Position numbers and translations under genes: made by a program | Notes under the pieces: model-generated | The model's input: the letters and a program-made list of their open reading frames with translations, nothing else | The model's database searches: none | Told to the model about the DNA's origin: nothing | Shown here: positions 32,555 to 44,082 of the stretch, piece by piece | How positions within the stretch are numbered: position 1 is the first letter of the stretch | Layout: each line of letters begins with the position of its first letter | Source: Otatea glauca | Taxonomy: Eukaryota; Streptophyta; Magnoliopsida; Poales; Poaceae | Assembly (NCBI GenBank): GCA_036346275.1 | Contig: CM070713.1 | Location: 60,569,567-60,633,566 of the forward strand | Length of the DNA stretch: 64,000 nt | Reading direction: 5' to 3'

Positions 32555-33973
32555 TTTGATGGGGTCGTATCAGATATGCCCCTGGCCCCTGCATTGCATT
32601 GCAACGCCATTTGTGAAGCAGGGAGAGACAGAGATAGCATGGGAACCGCACATGCATCTTCTAGGAAGCAAGAAAGAAGGGAGGCGCGCCTAAAACTCTG
32701 GCAGAATGACGATTCTATAACTATGTAAGAAACATATGAGCAATAGCTAGATCACCTACGTGATGAGAGTGTCTCAATCAAAGCAAGAAAGATACCGGCT
32801 AGTGTGTCGTCTCCAGCAAATTTTCCCCCGATTTTTTTTCCCTTGTGAATTTATGTGTGTTTGCTTCGTGACGAACGTCACGTAGATCTCCACATTTTAT
32901 AGAGTTTACGCGGTACGAGAGAGATTCATTTGATCAGACATTCATAAGAGAAGGAATGGCAGAAGCCTGTAGCCCGTACGTACTAGTTCAGCTGATTGGT
33001 CTCTTCCAAAACTACGCGTGCCGTCACCGAGAAATGAATGGACTCCATGCACGTTTGACAAGAACAATACAACAACAGCCTAATAAAACAACTGACGAGA
33101 TTTTTGCTGAAATCTTGCGGTTTTGATATATTCAGCACATCCAGTGGAGAGAGATCTCAGAGAAGTGGGCACTCGAATTACACACAGAAGGTTGACTGAC
33201 AAAAAAGGCTTTCCCTGCTAATTGTTCATATCAAGTTTCTATGTTACACCTCTGTTAAGATCACCACTTGGTCTGGAGCCGAAGACACCAGGAGAAAACC
33301 AGAAAGAATCAATATGTGCAAGCAAGATGAGGAAAACTGCAATTGCCGAAAACCCTCCCTATTTCGATCGTTAATATATTTATATATAGACTTTCAGAGA
33401 AAGCGTGTTGGACTGCTGTATTTGAAGGCCATGCGACGAAGTGGCTTGCATCACTTCCTTTAGCTTTCAGATAAAGGAAAAGCAGGATGTTTGTTTCACC
33501 TTTGCTTCTCCATGCAGACACCGAAGCAAATTGCTCTCCAAATATTTCATCAAACATTGCTGAAAATTGAGCAGACACCTTTGTTTGGCAGTGGTTTACC
33601 ATCCTCTTGGTTCCTCTTTCAGATGGCTGCTGCTGCTGCCAAAAACTTCTGCCTTCAAACGGAAATAATAATGACATCAAGAGTGAGCAATTCAGCATAG
33701 AGCCTTATTGTTGATAGGGTAATAAAGAATCTTATACCATCGACAGCCATATATTATTCTCAGTAGCGAGAACTTGGAATTTAATTCTATTTCAGTGCAT
33801 TCAAGGCCGAAATGGCTATTGGCAAATTTGGATAAGAATTTTAAACTAAAAGTTTTTTCATAAACCAACATGTAGTTAGATCCATAATTTTACTTCAGAG
33901 GCTAAGATTGGTTTTTGATCCATAATCTTACTTCAGAAGTTTCCCTGTCAAAAATACTTAAAAGAGGTACTGA
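32555..33973. other. 3' regions between two convergent genes
   Basis: It contains the 3' UTR of the PsbQ-like gene (plus strand) and that of the SANT-like gene (minus strand). A 129-codon minus-strand frame (33698-33309) has no family features and is read as UTR or downstream sequence, though a last coding exon of the SANT-like gene here cannot be excluded. Confidence 0.5.
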
Positions 33974-36900
33974 TTACTCAAATCTAATAATCTGTGCAGC
34001 AGGAAGCAATAGTAGAAGGAAATTTACCAAATTAACACCAGGAGGTAGGTAACTAGCTAGCTTTTCATCCATTGAAACTGGCAATCTGGGCATCTTGCTC
34101 ATTATTCCAGGCATTTGGCTCATGCTGTTTATCAAGGAGAGCATCACATTAGATATAGCATGGTACTAATGGCATAACTCCAACTTTGCGCCTTTGAATT
34201 ATGAATCAATGTATGCGGGTAATACTGTACCTTTCTAGGAGATCATTGATGTTCCTTCTCGTGCAATGGAAAAGATCAATGTTGTTCTGGACCTGAAAGG
34301 GATCATAAAGTGAAATCAAATTTACTCCTGGAGGATCTATTGCTCCCATACACTAGAATCAGGGGGGAGCTAACAAGATTACTCATTATACATGAAATAA
34401 AAGAACAACCTGTGATGTCAAAATATTTGCATCTATTTGATTGAGAAGCTGAGCATTTTCTTCCAATATATTTAGCATTGCACGATCAATGTCAGAGGCT
34501 GCATAATGGAATGTAGACATGTTGTCATATGCTGGAATAAATTGAACGAACTAAAAGGCACAAGACGACCTATAATTAGATCTTATTGGTCAATAGTGCT
34601 TGTGCATATGCTTGTATAGAAAATATAGAAAGATTCTAGCATATGCTTGTATACAAAATATAGAAAGATTCTAGTGCATACACACACACGCACGCAACTT
34701 CAGCTGCTCTAATTTTTCTTGCCCAAATTGTGTCAAAACTTTTGTAAATGGCTAACATTGCTATTAAAGAACACCCATATCAAGAATAGGAATCACATAA
34801 ACCATTCAGGAGTCATTTATATGCTGCAAAAGTGTGTTCAGAACTTTCAATTGTTTCATTACAGATCTAAGCTTGGGAATTTTACAGAAAGTCTTTACCA
34901 TTAGTGAGGACATTTTTTTCAGTACCCTGACATAATATCTGTTGAAGTAATTTCAGACTTGTTTACCACATGGACAATATAACATGATAAACACAAGCAA
35001 AAGGAAACAGTTAAAATAATCAATTACACAGTAACTACATAAGTGACCTGCCAACCTCCAGATACAAATTGGTTATCGTGAATGGTGTTACATGCCACAA
35101 AGGAAGAACCTCTGATGTCTGTATGAACAGAATGATTGGTAGCCCATGATGAGGAGACCACCATTTTCTCCTGAGAAACAGTCTTGATGAGCACCAGGCA
35201 ATAAATATATTTTGTGCACAAAAAATTGCAGAAGATGAATAAGTGAAACATTTATATTTCTCATCAACTTCAAAACTTTTGAGAATGAAGCATATTTTTC
35301 CAGTTAGGGGGGCTAATCTGATTAAAAGTTCATTAGGAGAGAAAATAGGCATAAAACTTCATCTTTGCTGCATCAATTTCACAATCCATACATCATTAGT
35401 GCATGAGCGATTTATATATTGGATTTAAAGATATATTTGACATTTGAGGACATGATCCAAAAAAAAAATCCAAAATTTAGGGTATGCTTCTCAGGAGTCA
35501 GAACAGAAACTGCTTCCTAACAAGAGTATTCTGAAGGTGATGAGAAGGCAAATATTTTATGGAAGAGCAAAGAATCAACACCTTTCTATCTTTAATCTTT
35601 TTCCCAAGATAATGCCCTTCAGTCTTCCGTCGTCTTGTATTTTCTTTTTTCTATAAGCAAATCTAATTGTTAGTACTTAGTATCATAAAGGAATAAGTCC
35701 ATTTTACACCCCTCAACTTTCCAAAAAGTCCATTTGACACCCTCAACTATAAAACCGGGTATTTAGCACCCTAAACTTACAAAAGCGGGTCAATTTACAC
35801 CTTAAGGCGGTTTTGAAGAGCAGTTTTGCTGACAGGATGGTTTTTGCTATGTTGACAGCCATGTCATCGATTTTTGCTAATGTAAATCCAAATGAGAGAA
35901 GGAATGATGACGAGAAGAAGAAAGAAAATGTATATATAGAGAAAAGGAGTGAGAAAGAAGTTGATGTCAATACCTTTGAATTGGATACTTATTAACAAAA
36001 CTCGATGACATAGCTGGAAATATGCGAAAATAATCTTGAGTGGGATCCAAATTATCAAAACTGTCCTCTAAAACTGGCTTAAGAGTGTAAATTGACCCGG
36101 TTTTGTAGGTTTTGGGGGGTTTAAATAATTACTTTTATAGTTGAGGATATTAAATGGACTTTTTGAGGGGTGCAAAATGGAACATCATTTGGTTCTTATG
36201 TTTCCTCAGAAAAAAAATACTTGTTACAGATCTGGAAGGCTCAAAAACTACTCAAGGTACAAAGCTTATGTTCTGCTAGCTCTCTCCGGCAAAACTTGAA
36301 ACAAATTTCTTTGGTGCTCCAAAATAAAAAAAAGGCATGAAAGCATTCTTATTTATTGTGCAAACAATGTCAGCTTAAGTGATACTCCCTCCCTTCTTTT
36401 TCAAGTGATGTTTTTGACTTTTCACGGTCTAGGAGATGTGACTTTGACAGTTAATTTTTGTAACTTTATCTTTTTATATACTAATAAAATTATAATATTA
36501 TGAAAACATTTTTGATGACAAATCTAATGATATAGTTTTCATGTGACCAATCTAGATTGTTATAAATATATTAGTGGTCAAACTTTAGAAAGTTTGACTA
36601 CGGTCTAAAGTTTGACTGCGCGGATTCTAGGGTGTCACCTAAAAAAAATGGAGGGAGTACCATCTCATTTGTATTAACTAACCAAATATATTAAAAACAA
36701 AAAAGCTACAAGACTTCCAAAAGAAAAACATGCTTTTCTGTGAAACAAGAGAATGCCAAACTTGTGATTGGATATCTATTTAGCAATATTAGTAGAGGCA
36801 CGAGTATTGCTAGAAATGTCAAAAGCAGAGACTTGAAGCCCTATAATATTATACTAGTATACGCTAGACACATACAATTATACAAAGGTAAATCTGTGGG

Positions 36901-38218
36901 ACAACAGCTCAAAAGGATACTTAGGAGGACCAGCTCAGACCACACTAACTTTATATTCCATAATAGAACATTATAGTATTTATATAGATGCGGACAAATA
37001 AGTGTATCTACCGCATGATCTACTTTCACATATGCAGAACTGGTTTAGTGGAATTATAGTGATATCATCCTAACAAGCCACAAAAGTATAAACTACTGTT
37101 AGTCCCTATCCATAAGCTGTGAAGCGGACTACATATTCCTTTAGCTACGAAATATTATCTAGAGAGTGAATTAACATCTTGCATTTCTTTTTGTTATTTT
37201 CAGAGTTCAGCCTTAAAAAAGAATCTGCAGACAATAGATCTGAAGGGGAAAAAGATATCATTTATGTGCTGCAGAATAGATCAAATGGACCAGGTACTAA
37301 CCGCCATCCACTGGCATCTCATGGCAACATCTCTTACTGTCTTCTCCGGTAACATAGCTGCTATCTTGATATATTTCATGATTCCCGGTTCGTTTGCATA
37401 CCTGACAATTTCATCACCAATGGACGCAAGGATACAAGATTAGGAATGGACCGATGGATGCAAACTTCAATATGGACCAATGGATGCAAACTTCAATAGA
37501 ATATAGACAAGATAATTTTGTGATAAGAGCATCAGATCTCTGTTTATTAGACATATAGAAGTATAGCGAACAGAACTGAAAATGACAAGCTCATAAAAGA
37601 AAGCGAACTAGACTTTCCAACAAATGAACTCATGAAATAATTTCTTAGCAGAACTAGAAGTGTCCCCTTTAATGAATTGAAAAATATCAAAGAGGTAAAC
37701 TTCCTAGTAGCTCAACGCACTAACGTGATAAACACATTATTCTGAAATATTATAGGCAGCATAAATGTCTCATAGTTTGGTGTCAATTGCCGGGTATAAT
37801 ACCAGAATGTTTAAACTACAGGAATTAAGTTTGCATTTTGTACATGTGATAAAAGGATCTTTTTTAAAAGGTGATATAAAACACAGTAATTTCACACAAG
37901 TGACAGCAAAGCATACTTATGGAGGCCATCGTTGAGCATTTGTAACTCAGGATATGACCAATCCACAGCCATCGGTGCTCCATACTTCAGGCTCTGGCTA
38001 GAATCAGCAATCATGTTAGGTGAACCAGTGGATACAATCGTCGAAGGTGTAGTGTTCAACATTGCCAGATTGCCATTCATTCCACTGGAAGAGTCCAGGT
38101 AAACTGGCATGGCTCCCGTCCGACTGGTAATTGCGCTCGTCTGAAATGAAACCACATGTTGGTTGTAGAGGGACTGTGGAAAAACCCCAAAGTGGTTAGG
38201 ATCTGTTGACGTCTGCAT
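33974..38218 (-). CDS. SANT/Myb-like plant protein (DUF3755-type), seven coding exons
   Basis: Minus-strand exons 38218-37917, 37401-37302, 35650-35582, 35170-35056, 34531-34410, 34292-34231 and 34124-33974 join in frame to 306 codons plus TAA; every junction is GT-AG. A Ser/Thr/Asn-rich N-terminus leads to a SANT-like helix region at about residues 86-135 (VDWSYPELQMLNDGLHKY, IKIAAMLPEKTVRDVAMRC), then a basic patch (KKENTRRRKTEGHY...KKIKDRK). Next come a conserved helix (ILEENAQLLNQIDANILT, about 215-232), TRRNINDLL, and MSQMPGIMSKMPRLPVS. From memory this matches a plant-only family annotated DUF3755, presumably nuclear; its function is not established. ATG 38218 is chosen because an in-frame TGA lies 27 bases upstream. 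The last 16 residues (hydrophobic NFLLLLLPAAQ) may be intron read-through. Intron 2 contains two MITEs. Confidence 0.8.
35699..36180. mobile_element. inverted-repeat MITE in intron 2, 482 bp
   Basis: The left end CCATTTTACACCCCTCAA and the right end (reverse complement CCATTTTGCACCCCTCAA) match, and inner blocks (AAAAAGTCCATTTGACA, CTCAACTATAAAA) also recur inverted. This makes a long imperfect fold-back. No clear target duplication was found, so the superfamily is unassigned. It starts only about 50 bp upstream (gene direction) of exon 3. Confidence 0.75.
36385..36657. mobile_element. Stowaway (Tc1/mariner) MITE in intron 2, 273 bp
   Basis: The ends are CTCCCTCC ... GGAGGGAG with TA on both sides (36383-36384 and 36658-36659), the Stowaway signature. 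Inner parts such as GTCAAACTTTAGAAAGTTTGAC are usual for the grass family. Non-coding. Confidence 0.9.
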
Positions 38219-40310
38219 GCCAGACGAGATTCTGTGCTCCCGACTTCAGCCTCACAAGCACATCATCAACCTTCGGACGAACACTTATTTTGTTATCCCC
38301 CTTGAACCTTTCTTCTTCAATGAGGGACTGTTGTACCACAAGTTACACTTCCGTTTTGGTGCAGCTTAGGTAAGTTCGGCATCCAGAGCTCCATAAACTC
38401 ATCAAAGTAACCACGGATGCCATCCAAACTATGAAGATGATGTCCAAAACTTTACTGAAGACAGATCATTCCTCTAACAACAGCCCCAGATTTGAGAAGC
38501 CAAATCTGAAGCTTGCACACTGCACTTTCTGCAGAAGACAAACGAGCAATCTTATTATCATTGCTTCTAGACAAAACAAAAGTACTATAGGAGTCCATAC
38601 AACATATGTAGTATTATAACCACTGAAACTAATCCACCAAAATAAACTCCTATAGTAATTTTCAGCAATCTTATTATTCCAGCAATTAACATTACAGTGG
38701 ATCTAGTTTTCAAACAGAAGCACAATTGTTCACATCACAAATTCACAACTAAAGAGTTTGGGAAAAAATGAAAGTCAAAAGAGCCTGAAGCGTACCATCC
38801 AATGAATAAGTATTTGTTTTGAATAAGAATCCGATTAGTATTTTCTTATATTTAAGCATCTTGTATAACTAGTTACTTAGATGAGACTGACAAGAAATGC
38901 TTAACCAAAGCTCAAAATTTTAGTAAATGCATGCTTTGAAGAACATTTTGAGGTGAGGTAAAATATCTAAAACCACTAATCAAGAAGCACCTCACTGAAG
39001 AGGAAAAAAAAATCTTTGCTGCGTGGTAGAAGATGGAGATTATATAGCTACAAGATTTCACATGGAAGCTCAATGCTATAACAACTTACCATAAAGGAAA
39101 GAGACTTTCTTTGATTACCCGTTAAAATACACATCAAAGATTGACCCAAATAACAAAATTTTAGATACATATTAAAAATATATTCTTTTGTCAATTCCAA
39201 CTATCATTAGCACTATGAGAAGCACCAGTGCATCACAAGAAATCATTCAACTATCCACTTCTCAGCAATAGAAGACTAGACTATACTGAGCAAGAGTACA
39301 ATATTAAGATCAAGATAACTACCACAACCCTAAAACAAAAAATCAACTATCAAGTCCAATCAGTTGATGAATTGACAAACAGGAGAACATGCTGTATGCA
39401 AAGATCGACCCTACAAACATCACGGCAAGAAAGCTGATATACCTTTAAAGCATGTTGGTCCACTTCTGAGAGAGAGAGGGAGAGAGAGAGAGAGACAGAG
39501 AGAGAGGAGAGAGGAGGTTTTCAAGCAGAAGAAGGCATCTCAAAACACACACCCACAGTCAAAACTTGAGATTCAAACATGCTTACAACCAAATTAATCA
39601 AATCGCAAAAACCTTAGGATAAGGCTCCTGCAAGGGCTGTACAATACCAAATCAAGAGAGCAGTCCACAGAAGCAGGCACACCAGTCAATCCGTACAGCG
39701 ATAACAGAGTCCAAGAAAGAACAGAAACAGAACTCTAGCACGATTGACGGATGGAGAAACCTACTTGATACTCGGCGGAGAACACCCAAACGCGTCCTTG
39801 AGACGAAACGCATCAAGAAGCAAGAGGGCCTAGCTATGCTAATATGCTCTCACACAAGTCACACTGGACAAGCAATAGAGAAAGACTTGAGCAGAAAGGA
39901 AGAAACCAAAACAAGCAACGATGATTACACGAAAGACGGCGGCCCCAGGCTCGAGCATACGTGCAAAGCACCATCCAAGGACTCGCTTTCCACATCGAAG
40001 TTCACGTCAACCCCCCTCAAAGTCCATCCCCCTCCCTGAACAGCTAAGTTTCCACTAGCTAGGCCAACCAAATCAAGAAACCACCCACGAGCACGAGACG
40101 ATCCGATCCTACCAAATCAAGATACCAGCGTGAGCATATCGCCAAATCAAGAAACGCACCTGCCCCAGAGCCGCCAATGATCTTGCCGTCCGTCAGGCCG
40201 CAGCAGCGGTAGAGATAAGCCACCAGAAGCAGAGGCAGGGCAGAGAAGCCAGCCAAACAGCGGCGCAATTCTTGCGTGTCGGAGTGCGTGAGCCCGTGCA
40301 GTGCGGCACT
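38219..40310 (-). other. 5' UTR, upstream introns and leader region of the SANT-like gene
   Basis: The coding start at 38218 is preceded by AT-rich sequence and then, at about 39.4-40.6 kb, by GC-rich sequence suited to a first non-coding exon and promoter. A GA-rich run lies at 39468-39518. Exon borders in this part could not be fixed. Confidence 0.45.
39468..39518. repeat. (GA)n microsatellite
   Basis: An imperfect GAGAGA run, read as (CT)n on the sense strand of the SANT-like gene. CT-rich runs are common in grass 5' UTRs. Confidence 0.85.
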
Positions 40311-41764
40311 GTGATGGTGCGCGAGGTGGTGGTGCTCTCCCCCTTGGCTCGATCTCCTCCTTTAAATGGTGCCGTCCAGCTTTGTGCGCTCCAATGGGAA
40401 GAGGCAGGGGAGAGGCGAGAAAAGCGGCGACCCCGCCTCGCCAAAGGCGAGAAAGAAGCTGCTATATGCGCCCGAAAGGCCAAAGCCGTGTGCCAATTCT
40501 GCTGCAACTTGCACCACCCGCCCGCACACCAAACGGGAGGGAGGAGGAGCGAGCGCTGCTGCTGCTGCCGTGATGGCCAGGAGTGGGGCGAGGAGAGGCA
40601 GAGAGAGAAGAGAGGTGACGAGATCTCTCGGAATTCTGCGCTAGGAGATGGACATAGTGGCACTGGGATTCCCAAAACAATTATTGCCACTATTAACTAC
40701 TCCTACTCTCTCTGCCGGTCCGCCTTGCCCTTCCTCTCTCTCTCCTTTCTTTGTTCGGTTTCCCTTTTTTCGTGAGGAAAGAATCAAGGGCTCATTCCCT
40801 TTTCTGCGTTTTTCTTTGCTTACTAATTTTCTTCTTGGATTGCTTTGCCGGTCGCTGGCTTGCTTGTTCCAATTGTGCGCATGCGTTTGGTGATTTTTAT
40901 TGCTTTTGCATGCGTTTTTGTGCGGTGGCATCAAGCATCTCTGTAGTGTAGTTCCTTGAGATCCAATACAGCAGTCGTTACATGATTGTAACTTTAGCGG
41001 TTACTGATTGATTGTCGGATCAAAAATGCATGATCTAGATTGTTATAAAAAACACTGTAGCAATCGATGGTCTGATCCAACTGTTGGACTGATCGTTTGT
41101 TTGTTCGATTGTGCTCATGGACAACGACTGATTAGGATGCAGTTGCATTAGAACTCTATCCTTGTAGCAGTGCGCACAAGACCGTGGCAGCGATTGTACA
41201 ATGATGGGGTGATGCGTCGCTGCGGTGGGTAGTCAACTGGGCCAGTAAAAGTGAATCTTTTTCCTTCTAGCTTATCCTCATGCCAGGTGCTTCTGCTTAT
41301 GAGAAAATGCGAACTTGGTCCTACCTGAAGACGTGGATGGGTAATAGTTCCGCGTGTCAATGCTTCCAAATTTTCTTTTTTAAGACTGCTTCCACGTTGT
41401 AATATATGTGTGTGTGATAAAATCATATATGATAGTTCTATGATTAAGACTTTCAGGCATGTTTGAGATACGATAATTTTTCCTAGTTGCTGTGAGAGTT
41501 GGATGTTTTTATGAAATTCTGTGTTCCAAACGAGGCATTAGAGATTCTGTCATAGTTCTAAGTTGAGCGGCAGTCTCAAAGGTTGGTTCCACTTATTGTT
41601 AGAATTTACTTGCAAAAGGACCTGGATGTGTTCCAGGTGGAGTGCGAGGATGCACATGCGTAAGGTCTTAATTAAGTTCAATCCCCCTCTAAAAAAGAAT
41701 ATCTTTGAAAGATTTGTTGTAGCCATAGTTGCGGTGACCCGTATAATTAGTTCAGGGTAACAAC
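40311..41764. other. GC-rich then AT-rich flank upstream of the SANT-like gene
   Basis: 40.3-40.7 kb is GC-rich with open frames on both strands (composition effect) and a CT-rich run near 40706-40745. 41.0-41.76 kb is ordinary intergenic sequence. The promoter of the SANT-like gene probably lies in 40.2-40.7 kb. Confidence 0.4.
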
Positions 41765-43240
41765 AGTAACACCGCTATTACTTTAAGTTAATTATACTGA
41801 TCTCGGCATATTAGCTAACAAAATATCGAGGGCACCAGATATTTTATTATTTAATACACCGTATTTAGAGTGTTGCAGTAGAACAATAATTAAAGACTGA
41901 AATGGAACTTATTACAATCCTTTGCCATGCAGGACTACAAGTCCAATACATTAATTATACATCCGATCTAAGTACAACAAAAATATAATAAAAAAGTATT
42001 AATTACTCTAAGGACTGACGAAGCCAATGCATGGTCTACCCAACATTCTAATCCTCCTGATAGTCTACATCCTCGTAGTTCTGATCTTACAAGTGCCCCT
42101 TATCCCATGTCTCGTAGGCAAGTCCATTGGAATCCGTATCCCAACCGGACACTTGACCACCGAAGCAATTCTCTAAGCAAAAGGGGATTTAGCAAGAGTG
42201 AGTACAGAAGTACTCAGCAAGCATTAATAGAAAATGCAATAATTGAATTTCCTCTTATATCCATCTTCCCTCAAAAGCCATTTTTTTTAAAAAAATTAGG
42301 TTTTGGGTTTTCTTTAAGGGTTGTGTATTTTAAATATGAAAATAGCTACTAGCACTCGTATATAAGGCAGACTTAGCTTACGCAGCCTCCAATCCAGGAC
42401 ACAGGTATAAATTCATGATTTAACCCGGCGCAGGTTTGTACTACTTTACCCATAGTGACCTCATCTTGTGAGGTGTCAGAATATTTATCACTAATCCAGT
42501 ATTAGATATCCAATCCTGGTAGTTAACAAGTAGTGGTGCCCTCAATTGCTCGCCACCTACCCTCAGTATACCAGTTGTACCCTGACTACCTGTTTGCAGC
42601 ACTCAACCCAAGGTTTTAAATATAGCGCCGGATCAACCGCAGCGGTGTCTCTCACTAGGCCTCCGGTGTATCCTAGCTCCACACTCTTAGTTATCTACTC
42701 TTATCTAATGTAGAGATCATAACATCTTCACTATGACAACCTTTTCTGATCGATTACACACACTATAGTTAGTACTGAATATACAACTTATTGCCCGAGT
42801 GTAGTTGTTCGTCCTTATATCATAGCTTATGTAGAGGGCCCTCCAGCTACATTCCTTCTCATCGACACCCTCTATAAACCATACATACAAATACGTTCTC
42901 GACTCCTTTCGTTGGATGAGCCATATCAACACATCAATAATCAATTTATTGTCTCAGCATTTTATCATCAAACCATCTTTCCAACCGCATCTGAATTTGA
43001 AGTTTTATTTTAAAAGATATTTTTCCATGCATCGACGATATCACATATATTTGAAAACATTTAAAAAACAATTTCGCAAATATGATCAAGAGAAGCTTGC
43101 CTAAAATAGAGTGAAAGTAGGTGTCCTCACATGGTTGCTGAAGATGGTCACCGATCGGATTGGATCTAATTCTTTAAATTACAAAATATCGTATTTTAGG
43201 TGGCTGGAAGATTTTTGCATGTTTTACTTCCTTCGGCTTT
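41765..43240 (-). mobile_element. diverged relative of the TGTAAC-type long LTR, remnant
   Basis: AGTAACACCGCTATTAC at 41765 resembles the TGTAACGACC end of the long LTRs farther right. 42191-42220 (GCAAGAGTGAGTAC...GTACTCAGCAAG) matches their conserved stem-loop block, at a similar distance from the end and in the same orientation as the 43.7 kb copy. The remainder is too diverged to align by eye, and the right border is a guess. Confidence 0.5.
42200..42215. other. conserved LTR stem-loop, copy 1
   Basis: GAGTAC-AGAA-GTACTC: a perfect 6-bp stem with a 4-nt loop, flanked by GCAAGAGT and AGCAAG. Confidence 0.7.
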
Positions 43241-43419
43241 TCTCTGAATGATGCTAAGCTTTATGCATTTATGCGGCGTAGTTCCTTTGTTTGCATATGG
43301 TAAAATTCGTTTGTGCCACGCATTTATTCGACCGATTGCGTTGTTTCCTATTTTAATTATTGTTGTTATTATCGGTACTTTTTATTTTTTTTACCTGTTT
43401 ATATTAATATTCCTTTTTA

Positions 43420-43420
<1 letters not shown>

Positions 43421-43454
<34 letters not shown>

Positions 43455-43455
43455 G
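43421..43455. repeat. (CT)n-(TA)n compound microsatellite
   Basis: A CT run passes directly into a TA run. Confidence 0.9.
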
Positions 43456-44065
43456 GGTTTAAATGGCCTCAAGACCACCCTTATCTCCCAATTGGCCCAT
43501 AGCCCAGCCCATCCGGTTACATTCCTCCCCCCTTTCTCTCTCGATCCTCTTCCTCACTTACTGATGAAAACTAATTTGGCCCGATCTTTTGAAAAGAGTG
43601 ATAACTATGATTGATCAATGTGACGTTGACTATGAGGCTACTTGATCGAGACGACCAAGTCCGTTCTGCAATCGCTACACCACACCCTTTGTCGTTTTAT
43701 CAATCGTGCCCAACTGTAACGACCCCCATTTTCACATAATTGCAAAAATGGAAATCTAATGCGCATACAGTACTAATCCCATGATCAGTGGCTAGTACAC
43801 ACATTTTCAACAATTGGAATCACATCTATACATCATTTTATTCAAGCGGAAGCTATTTGTACAATATATTCTTACAACTCAGAGTATATAAATATAGCAA
43901 CAGAAGAAGTAAAGTCTTGTAGTGTGCCCATCCAATCCTCAAAGAATCGACAAGGCATAATCCCTAGAAAGGTCGCTTTATTGAAAATCCCGCATCCTGC
44001 GACGAGAAGACATCTTTCGAAACTTCGCTATCTTTTTCCACCTAAAACAACAAATAAGCAAGGGT

Positions 44066-44082
44066 GAGTACTTTACGTACTC
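44066..44082. other. conserved LTR stem-loop, copy 2
   Basis: GAGTAC-TTTAC-GTACTC, 6-bp stem and 5-nt loop, flanked by GCAAGGGT and CGCAAGAC. Confidence 0.75.

Noticed and set aside
33309..33698. 129-codon minus-strand frame as a separate gene
   Set aside because: No recognisable motif, and it lies downstream of the SANT-like gene where a 3' UTR is expected.
40193..40775. A 165-codon minus frame and a 167-codon plus frame
   Set aside because: GC-rich promoter/5' UTR sequence open in opposite strands; Ser/Arg/Ala-rich products without motifs.
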